DNA of 64,000 bases. Origin: JBKBYG01 sp046313435. Its GTDB lineage: Bacteria > Pseudomonadota > Alphaproteobacteria > Rickettsiales > Arcanibacteraceae. The stretch lies in assembly GCA_046313435.1 (NCBI GenBank), contig JBKBYG010000002.1, forward strand, positions 1 through 64,000, read 5' to 3'. The translations under genes were made by a program, and so were the position numbers. Of the stretch, positions 8,358 through 16,146 are shown in pieces. The first letter of the stretch is position 1, and each line of letters opens with the position of its first letter. The notes under the pieces were generated by a model that was given only the letters and a program-made list of their open reading frames with translations, was not told the origin of the DNA and made no database searches.

Positions 8358-8957
8358 CTATTTATTCTCAGGGTCAACCCATGAAATATTGCCATCTGCT
8401 CTATGATATACAACATTGATTCGCCCAGTTGTACTATTAGTGAATAGTAAAGCTGGTAAGTTAGCCAAATCCATTTTCATAACTGCCTCACTAACGCTTA
8501 AACGCTCAATGTTTGTAGCTTTTTCGGCAATTATAGTTGGATTATCTTCAACATTGTCATTTTCTTCTTCGGTATAGGAAGGCAAAGGAGAAATCACATA
8601 TTTTTTACCTTTAAGTATATTTTCTTCAAAGTCAATTTCAGATGCTTTTCTCTTATGGTGATTTTTAATACGTTTTTTATAGCGTCTTAATTGCTCTTGA
8701 ATTTTAACTAAACCTGTATCAAATGCTGTGTAAGCATCTTTAGCTTGTCCACTAGCTTTAATAGGGGTTCCAACTCCTGTGCCTTCATTAACCATAATGT
8801 CCGCACGGTATAAATATTGTGATTCTTTTGAAAAAGCTATATCAGCGGCAATAGGATGATCAAAAAATTTTTTAACATTATTTTCAAGATGCTTTTTTAC
8901 ATGTTCTTGCAAAGAAGAACCAATATCAATCTGTTTGCCAGAGATAGAAAAATGCAT
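8358..8957 (-). CDS. hpf: Long-form ribosome hibernation promoting factor
   Basis: 199-residue HPF/RaiA-family protein. Residues 1-100 form the S30AE domain (MHFSISGKQIDIGSSLQEHVKKHLE ... RADIMVNEGTG), which sits in the decoding region of idle ribosomes. Residues ~145-199 form the C-terminal dimerisation domain (LSVSEAVMKMDLANLPALLF and GRINVVYHRADGNISWVDP), which joins ribosomes into 100S dimers in long-form HPF. A basic linker (YKKRIKNHHKRK) lies between. The start ATG at 8957 has a strong AGGAG six bases upstream, but that site is part of an inverted repeat (see 8962-9055). The gene is often found with rpoN; here rpoN lies 7 kb away. Confidence 0.92.
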   Translation of the reverse strand: MHFSISGKQIDIGSSLQEHVKKHLENNVKKFFDHPIAADIAFSKESQYLYRADIMVNEGTGVGTPIKASGQAKDAYTAFDTGLVKIQEQLRRYKKRIKNHHKRKASEIDFEENILKGKKYVISPLPSYTEEENDNVEDNPTIIAEKATNIERLSVSEAVMKMDLANLPALLFTNSTTGRINVVYHRADGNISWVDPENK

Positions 8958-8961
8958 AATA

Positions 8962-9055
8962 TACTCCTAAAATTAAGTTATAAATTACATATAATTTCTA
9001 TAAAATCATTTTAAAGATAAAGAATCCATTATGATTTTATATTTTTAGGAGTATT
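8962..9055 (-). promoter_or_regulatory. Putative Shine-Dalgarno-sequestering leader of the HPF gene
   Basis: On the HPF-coding strand a 5' arm ATACTCCTAAAA (complement of 9044-9055) can pair perfectly over 12 bp with TTTTAGGAGTAT (complement of 8962-8973), which contains the HPF ribosome binding site. Between the arms is a second hairpin formed by ATAAAATCAT (complement of 9032-9041) and ATGATTTTAT (complement of 9001-9010). The inner hairpin may also end the upstream ankyrin transcript. Whether this is a translational switch or coincidence needs structure probing. Confidence 0.5.
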
Positions 9056-9079
9056 AATTATAAACAGCTTTTTAAATGC

Positions 9080-10426
9080 TTAAATGATTGTCTTACTCTT
9101 CTTTGTGTTAGGACCATCATTGCTATTAGTTACCCTTTTTTGCCATTGATTATTGCTATCCTTATCTAAAGGTTCTTCTTCTTTACCTTCATTTCTTTCA
9201 GGCTCTGCAGTTTTAGCTATAGTTTTTAAATTCTCCTTTAAAATATTATTTTCTTCAGCTAATTTAATTAAAGCCTTGCCTGCATAAGTTTCTTTATTAG
9301 GGCAATGTTCTTTCAAGAGTTTTTTAAATTTTCCTAAATTTGCTATTTCTTCTTCTGGTAAATCTAAAGTCAATTTAAGAATATCCTCTATAAACTCATA
9401 CAAAATATCATAATTCTCAAGTATTATTTCTAATGCTTTTTCAGAATTATCAGGGTTTATCAAAAATTTAAAATAGTTTTCAGGTTTGTACTGAGGATTA
9501 TCTTCATAAACTTTTACTGCATTACGTGCATTAGTAGGCTCTTCAGTATCTAAAGATTCCAAAATAATATTTTTAAGATTTGAATAAGGAATTATTGAAA
9601 ATTTTTCTGAATCTAATCGATTAAATAACTTTGTGAGATGATTTTCAATTATTTCTGCAGATGTATATATTTCAGTAATTTTCTGCTTGAATTGGTTTTT
9701 TAGAATATCTAATTCTTCTGGTGGGTTCTTAAGGCGATCAATATTATTAACTATATTTTGAATAATTTTATAATTTTTTTCTGCTAAAATTTCTAATTTA
9801 GGAATTAATATTTCATTAATATTTAATTCGAAAACTTTTTTTCCTTTAATTTCAATTGAGTTTGTGTCTAAAGCTTTTTGAAATTCTTCTAAATTATAAT
9901 TATCAATGCATAAGTTTTCTGCAGTTTTAGCAGAATAAAACAAATGAATAATAAATCCCTGTGTAGCTCCATTTTTATGTAGCTTCAGCATCAAGGGAGC
10001 ATCTTTAATCGCTTCAGTATATGGAGTCTGGAATAATTTTGCCTCTCCATACTGAAATAGTAATTTTAAAATTTCTTTTTTTTCATTAACGTCTTTTGCT
10101 ATATCTGTTGTTAATTCTTGTAATACAGTAGAAAAGCATTTGCTTGTTACTTTAGTGCCATTTTTTAAAAGTAATTCAACAATTTTTTCATCTAAATAAG
10201 ATACTGATTTTTCTAATATTGTTAAATTATCGCTAGTATGTGCTTCTAAATTAGCTTTTTTTTCAATTAAAAATTTTACAATTTCAGGTTTATCTTCCCC
10301 AACGGCATATGCAAGAGGGGTTTCCTCCTCAGTATTTTTAGTTTCAAGCTCCATAGGCTGTTTCTCAAGTATTTCTTTGACTTGTTCTAGATTGTCCTTT
10401 CTGATAGCCTTAAATATATTATACAT
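9080..10426 (-). CDS. Ankyrin-repeat protein with shared C-terminal module (paralogue A)
   Basis: 448 residues. The first ~100 hold about three ankyrin repeats (ETPLAYAVGEDKPEIVKFLIEKKANLEA and DEKIVELLLKNG). The remainder is not ankyrin but matches the protein at 17642-19207: IPKLEI, a Y-x-x-L-K-x-I patch, YEDNPQYKPENYFKFLINP at ~residue 308, and a charged tail with GKEEE ... NNQWQKR. The last residues are basic (NTKKSKTII). No signal peptide or membrane segment is seen. Ankyrin proteins of intracellular bacteria are often secreted into the host; that is an inference here. The gene lies upstream of HPF on the same strand. Confidence 0.8.
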   Translation of the reverse strand: MYNIFKAIRKDNLEQVKEILEKQPMELETKNTEEETPLAYAVGEDKPEIVKFLIEKKANLEAHTSDNLTILEKSVSYLDEKIVELLLKNGTKVTSKCFSTVLQELTTDIAKDVNEKKEILKLLFQYGEAKLFQTPYTEAIKDAPLMLKLHKNGATQGFIIHLFYSAKTAENLCIDNYNLEEFQKALDTNSIEIKGKKVFELNINEILIPKLEILAEKNYKIIQNIVNNIDRLKNPPEELDILKNQFKQKITEIYTSAEIIENHLTKLFNRLDSEKFSIIPYSNLKNIILESLDTEEPTNARNAVKVYEDNPQYKPENYFKFLINPDNSEKALEIILENYDILYEFIEDILKLTLDLPEEEIANLGKFKKLLKEHCPNKETYAGKALIKLAEENNILKENLKTIAKTAEPERNEGKEEEPLDKDSNNQWQKRVTNSNDGPNTKKSKTII

Positions 10427-10591
10427 TAGATATTTTCCTATATTAATTAATAATAAAAATTATATTAAAGTAAATTAATGTAATTTTCAATCTAAAAAGC
10501 TTAATATTTAACTTTTTATTATAAAATATTAACATAAATTTTATAAAACAACTTCTATTCCTTATAAAAAAAATCTGCTATAAATGATTTT

Positions 10592-12352
10592 ATGAGTGTA
10601 GAATTTGAAGATAGCCTGTCTGTAAATAATTTTGAGTGGAAGCTTAAGTCATGTGATGAAAGGCTTGTTACTGCTTTACAGCAAAAAAATAATATATCCG
10701 AAATCATTGCTAGGATTTTAATTAATAGAAATGTAGCTATTGAAGAAATCGATGACTATTTAAATCCTACCTTAAAAAAATATCTTCCTAATCCAATGGA
10801 TTTACGGGATATGGATAAAGCAGCATATAGAATTAGTGAAGCAATTATAAATCAACAGAATATTGTTATATTTGGAGATTATGATGTAGATGGGGCTACT
10901 TCTTCAGCTTTGTTTAAACGCTATTTCGATTTGTTAGGTAGTAATGCTTCAATATATATACCAGATAGAATCAAAGAAGGTTATGGCCCTAATCCAGAAG
11001 CGCTTTTAAAATTGAAAGAAAAAGGGGCAGATTTAATTATAACTGTTGATTGTGGAACTTCGTCTTTTGAAGCAATTGAGACAGCTTGTAATATAAATTT
11101 GGATGTAATTATAGTTGATCATCATCTAGGTAATGAGAATTTGCCAAAAGCATTAGCCATAGTAAATCCAAACAGACTTGACGAAACCTCATCTTCTTAT
11201 CGGAATTTGGCAGCTGTTGGTGTATCATTTTTAGTGTTAGTAGCTGTCAATAAAGCTCTTAGAGAAAAAGGATATTTTAAAAATAATAAAGAGCCTAACC
11301 TGCTTAACTTACTTGATTTAGTAGCGCTTGGTACAATATGCGATGTTGTGCCATTAGATAGAATTAACCGGGCCTTCGTTACTCAGGGCTTAAAAATTTT
11401 AGCCAATCGTACAAATGTTGGATTATCTTGTTTGTTTGATATAAGTGGTTTGAGTGAGCCTCCAAATACTTATCATCTTGGTTTTATTTTGGGCCCAAGG
11501 ATAAATGCTGGAGGTAGAATTGGAGAATCTAGACTAGGTTCAGATTTGCTCTCAACAAATAATCCGATGCTGGCTTCTCAGCTTGCAGAAAAACTTAATC
11601 ACTTAAATTCTGAACGTAAGGCAATTGAAACGCTAATACTAGATGAAGCAATGCTAATGGCAGAAAAATTTTCTGCCTCCCCAATTATATACATTGTAGG
11701 TCAAAATTGGCATCCAGGGATTATAGGCATTATTGCAAGTAGATTAAAAGACAAACACAACAAACCAACAGCAGTGATAAGTTTGATAAATGGAATTGGA
11801 AAAGCATCGTGTAGATCGGTACCTAAAGTTGATTTTGGCTCAGCTATTGTAAATGCAAAACTGCTTAATCTCGTAGAAAATGGAGGTGGCCATGCTATGG
11901 CAGCAGGATTTACAATCATTGAAGAAAAAATTGGTGAATTAAAATCTTACCTTGAAGCCAGATTTTCTGAAGAATTAGCAAAATTAACTGATGCTAATTT
12001 AAGGCATTTTGATGGATATCTCTCAGCTGGAGGGGTCACTTTAGAATTAGCTCAGAATATTGAAAAGCTTGGTCCATTTGGCTCTAACAATCCTGAACCA
12101 AGCTTTTTAATAACTAATGCCCAAATTGTTAAATCAAATATAGTTGCGCAATCACATATTAACTGTTTTATAAAAACATTTAATAGTAAATCTACAATTA
12201 AAGCCATGGCTTTTAGGGCAGTGGGTACAAAATTAGAAGCACCATTAATGAATTCTTTCAACAAAGAAATTAAACTTATTGCGAGTTTAAAAATTAACCG
12301 TTGGCAAGGTGCAGAAAAAGCTGAGTTACTTATTCATGACATAATCGAATAA
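10592..12352 (+). CDS. recJ: Single-stranded-DNA exonuclease RecJ
   Basis: 5'-3' single-strand DNA exonuclease acting in recombination and mismatch repair. The 586-residue protein carries the DHH-family motifs: FGDYDVDGATSSALF (motif I), VDCGTSSFEA, VDHHLG (the DHH motif), and the DHHA1 region with GGGHAMAAGFTI and INAGGRIGES. Length fits RecJ. The start is ATG 10592 with no strong ribosome binding site upstream. It is monocistronic, with a DUF1467 gene convergent behind it. Confidence 0.95.
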   Translation: MSVEFEDSLSVNNFEWKLKSCDERLVTALQQKNNISEIIARILINRNVAIEEIDDYLNPTLKKYLPNPMDLRDMDKAAYRISEAIINQQNIVIFGDYDVDGATSSALFKRYFDLLGSNASIYIPDRIKEGYGPNPEALLKLKEKGADLIITVDCGTSSFEAIETACNINLDVIIVDHHLGNENLPKALAIVNPNRLDETSSSYRNLAAVGVSFLVLVAVNKALREKGYFKNNKEPNLLNLLDLVALGTICDVVPLDRINRAFVTQGLKILANRTNVGLSCLFDISGLSEPPNTYHLGFILGPRINAGGRIGESRLGSDLLSTNNPMLASQLAEKLNHLNSERKAIETLILDEAMLMAEKFSASPIIYIVGQNWHPGIIGIIASRLKDKHNKPTAVISLINGIGKASCRSVPKVDFGSAIVNAKLLNLVENGGGHAMAAGFTIIEEKIGELKSYLEARFSEELAKLTDANLRHFDGYLSAGGVTLELAQNIEKLGPFGSNNPEPSFLITNAQIVKSNIVAQSHINCFIKTFNSKSTIKAMAFRAVGTKLEAPLMNSFNKEIKLIASLKINRWQGAEKAELLIHDIIE

Positions 12353-12379
12353 GATATATCATTAATATCCGATTCATTA

Positions 12380-12631
12380 TTAATATTCTAAAAATTTTTT
12401 AAATGCTTCGCTGCTAAGTAACCTATCAATTAAGTTTATAGATATTACACTTAATATTCCCGCAGTAATAGTGGCAATAATTATTTTAAGCACCAGTCTA
12501 GGATTCTTTGGAGCGCTTTCGGCATTTCCCGTTTGAGGGTTATTTTCCATTTCAATGCCAAGGGGCAATAATATAAAAAATACTAACCACCAAATTACTG
12601 TATATGTAACAATAAATGGACCTATTTGCAT
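12380..12631 (-). CDS. DUF1467 small membrane protein
   Basis: 83-residue protein with two hydrophobic helices (residues ~5-25 and ~50-70) flanking a polar loop. The pattern IVTYTVIWWLVFFILLPLGI followed by ESAPKNPRL matches DUF1467, a family largely confined to Alphaproteobacteria, of unknown function. It lies convergent to recJ and divergent from amtB. Confidence 0.8.
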   Translation of the reverse strand: MQIGPFIVTYTVIWWLVFFILLPLGIEMENNPQTGNAESAPKNPRLVLKIIIATITAGILSVISINLIDRLLSSEAFKKFLEY

Positions 12632-12719
12632 AAGTATATCTTTAATTAACCTGTTATTAATAAAATTTATTTAAACATCAATATTATATTTAATTAAAGA
12701 TTTATACAAGGAGAGTTTA

Positions 12720-14045
12720 ATGAATAAGATTTATAAAAGCTTATTTAAGATAAGCATAACGTTATGCATGTTTCTGCCTAATTTATTATGGGCAAATGGG
12801 GGGACGCTGATAAACAGTGGTGACACTGCGTGGATGTTAACTTCAACTGCTTTAGTATTGTTAATGACAATTCCAGGACTGGCGTTTTTTTACGGAGGTT
12901 TAGTTAGAATAGAAAATGTACTCGCAGTATTTATGCAAGCTTTTATAACTTGCTGTATTGTAAGTATATTTTGGGTAGTATGTGGTTACAGTTTAGTATT
13001 TACTGAAGGTAACGCATTCATAGGAAGTTTAGATAAGCTATATCTAAATGGAGTCAATTTAAATAGTGTTAAAGGTACTATTCCTGAATCTGTATTAATT
13101 GCTTTCCAAATGACTTTTGCAATTATCACTCCTGCTCTTATGCTTGGAGCAGTTGCGGATAGAATAAAGCTTTCTAGCACTATTTTAATAACAGCTTTAT
13201 GGTCAATATTAGTCTATTGTCCTATAGCTCATTGGCTTTGGGGCCCTAAAGGATTATTAGATGGCACTGGTGTAGAAAATTATACAGGACTATTAAATTT
13301 CGGTCCAGCTATTGATTTTGCTGGTGGAATGGTTGTACATATTAGCTCTGGTATTTCTGCTTTAGTACTTTGTTTAGTTATAGGGCCTAGAAATAATCAA
13401 AATAAAGCTAATACAAGACCTTACAGTCTAGCTTTTAGCATAATAGGCGCGTGTTTGCTTTGGGTAGGTTGGTTCGGATTTAACGCAGGATCGGCAGTTG
13501 CAGCAAATGGTAACGCAGGTTTAGCATTACTTGTTACACATACTTCATGCGCATCTGCTGCTATAATATGGATGCTAATTGAGTGGAAAGTTAAAGGTAA
13601 ACCTAGTATTGTTGGTATTATAACAGGCGCTGTTGCAGGACTTGTCACTGTCACTCCTGCTTCGGGATATATTAATGTAGGAAGTGCTTTAGCATTCGGT
13701 GCAATTTCAGGTGCAGCTTGTTTTTGGGCAATCAATTATTTAAAGAAAAAATTAGGATATGATGATTCTTTAGATGCATTTGGTGTTCATGGAGTTGGAG
13801 GTGTAATTGGATCAATTTTAACAGGAGTTTTTGCAAATAAATCAGTAGGTGGAATTTCGGGATTAATAGAAGGAAATTCAGATCTTTTATTTGCTCAAAT
13901 TATTGGTGTTATAATTACAGTTGCTTATAGCGGAGCTGTTACATTTGTAATATTAAAGCTAATAAAATGTTTCACTGATCCTAGAGTTGATGAACAAACT
14001 GAGCTACAAGGCTTAGACAAAGGTTTACATGGGGAAACTTTATAA
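12720..14045 (+). CDS. amtB: Ammonium transporter Amt
   Basis: Inner-membrane ammonium channel, 441 residues, with an N-terminal signal-like segment (cleavage near LWA-NGG) followed by eleven hydrophobic helices. Diagnostic stretches are MTIPGLAFFYGGLVR, DFAGGMVVHISSGISALV, WVGWFGFNAGSA and DAFGVHGVGGVIGSILTG, including the twin histidines that line the pore. AGGAGA precedes the ATG. No glnK/PII gene is adjacent, although amtB is commonly paired with one. A 15-bp hairpin follows the stop, and then a cache/MCP sensor gene on the same strand. Confidence 0.95.
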   Translation: MNKIYKSLFKISITLCMFLPNLLWANGGTLINSGDTAWMLTSTALVLLMTIPGLAFFYGGLVRIENVLAVFMQAFITCCIVSIFWVVCGYSLVFTEGNAFIGSLDKLYLNGVNLNSVKGTIPESVLIAFQMTFAIITPALMLGAVADRIKLSSTILITALWSILVYCPIAHWLWGPKGLLDGTGVENYTGLLNFGPAIDFAGGMVVHISSGISALVLCLVIGPRNNQNKANTRPYSLAFSIIGACLLWVGWFGFNAGSAVAANGNAGLALLVTHTSCASAAIIWMLIEWKVKGKPSIVGIITGAVAGLVTVTPASGYINVGSALAFGAISGAACFWAINYLKKKLGYDDSLDAFGVHGVGGVIGSILTGVFANKSVGGISGLIEGNSDLLFAQIIGVIITVAYSGAVTFVILKLIKCFTDPRVDEQTELQGLDKGLHGETL

Positions 14046-14071
14046 ATTAACCGTAAATTAAATATTTTATT

Positions 14072-14113
14072 ATAGAGTTAATATATAAAAATTAAAATAT
14101 ATATTAACTCTAT
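14072..14113 (+). terminator. Hairpin after amtB
   Basis: ATAGAGTTAATATAT (14072-14086) is the perfect complement of ATATATTAACTCTAT (14099-14113), a 15-bp stem with a 12-nt loop followed by TT. It ends only 14 nt before the ATG of the next gene, so it may also act as a leader structure for that gene. Confidence 0.6.
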
Positions 14114-14127
14114 TTAGATTGTGTATT

Positions 14128-15177
14128 ATGGGTGCTGAAACAAGTGATTCTGCTAATTTAATAAATCTTATCACTACACTACAAGAAGAAATATATAAAT
14201 TTTCTTCTATAAATTCTAAAATAGCAGCACAAACGAAATTGTTAGCACTTAATGCAGCAATTGAAGCTGCAAGAGCAGGCGAAAGAGGTAAAGGATTTTC
14301 TGTAGTTGCTTCGGAAGTCAAAAATTTAGCCATTCAAGCTGATCAAAATTCTCAAAATCTTCGTGAAACTTTAATAACTAAAATTACTCAAGGCAAAGAA
14401 TTTGTTGTATCACTGGCTGACGACTTAGACAATAAAGAAAAGTCTCGTCTTTATGAGATGTGTCAAAATTTAATACAATTAATAGTAAGAAATCTTTATG
14501 AACGCACTGCGGATGTAAGGTGGTGGGCAACAGATGAAGCTTTTTTTCGATGCTTAAATAATCAAACTGAAGAAAATAAAAGCTATGCAAATGAAAGACT
14601 TCAAGTAATAAATAAATTTTATTCAATATATTTAAATATTTTACTAGTAAATAAAGACGGAGAAATAGTTGCGATTTCTAATACCAGTGATTTTAAAGAA
14701 ATTCTGGGAAGAAATTGTAAAGGACAATACTGGTTTGATAAAGCATTAGAAACTAGTACAGGAAATGAATATATTGTAGATAAAATACATTTGTCTGAAT
14801 TACACAATAATCGCTCTGTTGCAGTTTATTCCTCTACAGTTAGAAAAAATGGTGATTTAAATGGTGAAATTTTAGGGGTCTTAAGCGTGGCTTTCGATTG
14901 GCAAGCTCAATCAAAAATCATCGTTGAAGAAGAACCTAGCTTAACAGATGAAGAATGGAAAAATTCCAAAGTAATGTTGTTAGATGATGATTTTAATATA
15001 ACGGCAAGTAGTGATAATAACGATTTATTTAAGTATTTTGATTTGACCCATAATGATCAACAAAAAGGATGTTATATTGATGCTAATAATAATATAGTTG
15101 CTTACGCTAAGACCCTAGGTTATCAAGAATATGATGGCTTAGGTTGGTATGCAGTAATAATTAAAAAAAGAGAATAA
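14128..15177 (+). CDS. Soluble chemoreceptor-like protein: MCP tip plus cache-like domain
   Basis: 349 residues. The N-terminal ~90 residues contain the conserved signalling tip of methyl-accepting chemotaxis proteins (LALNAAIEAARAGERGKGF, SVVASEVKNLA) but only short flanking helices, no HAMP domain and no membrane helix. From ~residue 120 on, RTADVRWWATDEAFF, LLVNKDGEIVAIS, VYSSTVRKNGD and LGVLSVAFDW match the cache/PDC-like region found in cytosolic alphaproteobacterial sensors. The tip is before the sensor domain, the reverse of a classical receptor. It lies 82 bp after amtB on the same strand, so a link to nitrogen sensing is possible but unproven. An upstream TTG at 14119 would add three residues. 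Confidence 0.72.
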   Translation: MGAETSDSANLINLITTLQEEIYKFSSINSKIAAQTKLLALNAAIEAARAGERGKGFSVVASEVKNLAIQADQNSQNLRETLITKITQGKEFVVSLADDLDNKEKSRLYEMCQNLIQLIVRNLYERTADVRWWATDEAFFRCLNNQTEENKSYANERLQVINKFYSIYLNILLVNKDGEIVAISNTSDFKEILGRNCKGQYWFDKALETSTGNEYIVDKIHLSELHNNRSVAVYSSTVRKNGDLNGEILGVLSVAFDWQAQSKIIVEEEPSLTDEEWKNSKVMLLDDDFNITASSDNNDLFKYFDLTHNDQQKGCYIDANNNIVAYAKTLGYQEYDGLGWYAVIIKKRE

Positions 15178-15199
15178 CATTCAAAATTTATTTTTAAAT

Positions 15200-15457
15200 T
15201 CAAAAGAAATTTTGAATTATATCTTCATTTAACTCAAGATGTTTGCAAATAAATTGGATTAATAATTTTTTATCATATTTCGAATCATTTTTCAGTTTTA
15301 CTTTTCTTTTATTAAAATCAACTTTAACAACATTTGAGCATACTAATCTATTATAGTTATAAAGCTTTTTATATATAAAATTATATAAATCACTTTCTTT
15401 TTCCTCGGTTGAAGAAATCTTTGATACATTAACATTATTTAAACATGAATAAAGCAT
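15200..15457 (-). CDS. Small hypothetical protein
   Basis: 85-residue frame, lysine/asparagine-rich, with no recognisable domain, signal peptide or membrane segment. It fills the gap between two genes and lies convergent to the cache/MCP gene. No clear ribosome binding site precedes the ATG. It may be real or a chance frame in AT-rich DNA. Confidence 0.35.
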   Translation of the reverse strand: MLYSCLNNVNVSKISSTEEKESDLYNFIYKKLYNYNRLVCSNVVKVDFNKRKVKLKNDSKYDKKLLIQFICKHLELNEDIIQNFF

Positions 15458-15542
15458 AATACTATAAAAAAATTAATAATTACTTACATAAAATGCAAAA
15501 TAGAGTATAAAGGTTAACAAACAGTTAATAAAATAAATTAAT

Positions 15543-16052
15543 TTATTTATTATTCAGAAAAATCTTTGTTAATTCATTTACACTTATGTTGTAATATTTT
15601 CCTTTTACAGGAAATTTCCATTCGGGCCATACTTCACTTAAAGGTAATAAAGCAAAATCTCTGTTCAATAAGTCTTTATGAGGAATCACAAGTTCATCGT
15701 TTTGAAAGACTTTATTTCCATAAGCTAATATATCAATATCAATTTCTCTTGGGGCCCAAATTTCACGCTTTTTTCTGCCTACTAAAATTTCTACTTCTTT
15801 TATCTTTTTTAATAGTTTAGTAGGAGAATATGAGGTCCAACCAATTACTGCCACATTGTAAAATTCTATATTCCATTCTTTAGGGCTATTTTCTTTCAAT
15901 AAAGCAGGGTTTTTAAATATAGAAGAAACTATAATTTTTGATAAAATGTTTTTATCAACCAACAAATCTATTGCGTAATTAATGTTGGCTTCCCTGTCAC
16001 CTAAATTCGAGCCTAAACCTAAAACTATTCTTTGAATAATTATATCCTCCAT
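15543..16052 (-). CDS. folK: 2-amino-4-hydroxy-6-hydroxymethyldihydropteridine pyrophosphokinase
   Basis: Transfers pyrophosphate from ATP to hydroxymethyl-dihydropterin in folate synthesis. The 169-residue protein has LGLGSNLGDREANINYAIDLL at the N-terminus, FYNVAVIGWTSYSP in the middle, and the signature GRKKREIWAPREIDIDIL with the metal-binding DIDIL aspartates. The end HKDLLNRDFALLPLSEVWPEW is typical. It is divergent from rpoN, with about 95 bp between them. Confidence 0.93.
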   Translation of the reverse strand: MEDIIIQRIVLGLGSNLGDREANINYAIDLLVDKNILSKIIVSSIFKNPALLKENSPKEWNIEFYNVAVIGWTSYSPTKLLKKIKEVEILVGRKKREIWAPREIDIDILAYGNKVFQNDELVIPHKDLLNRDFALLPLSEVWPEWKFPVKGKYYNISVNELTKIFLNNK

Positions 16053-16146
16053 TACTACGTATACTTTACTAAAACTTTACTATTTTAGAGTAATAATAGT
16101 GTAATGAAAAAATTATTACACTACAAAAACTGCTTAAAAATTTATA

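Noticed and set aside
9080..10426. CaaX box search in other repeat proteins
   Set aside because: Ankyrin, Sel1 and BON proteins were checked: none has Cys at position -4 (ends are KTII, GGRS, KQKL, GQFR, NVGI, LGRS, NVAM), so the pattern is limited to the LRR trio.
13421..13735. Long open frame on the minus strand inside amtB
   Set aside because: It is antisense to a strongly conserved membrane protein, has no ribosome binding site, and its composition is explained by the amtB codons. The same holds for the antisense frames in recJ, rlmE, fabH and plsX.
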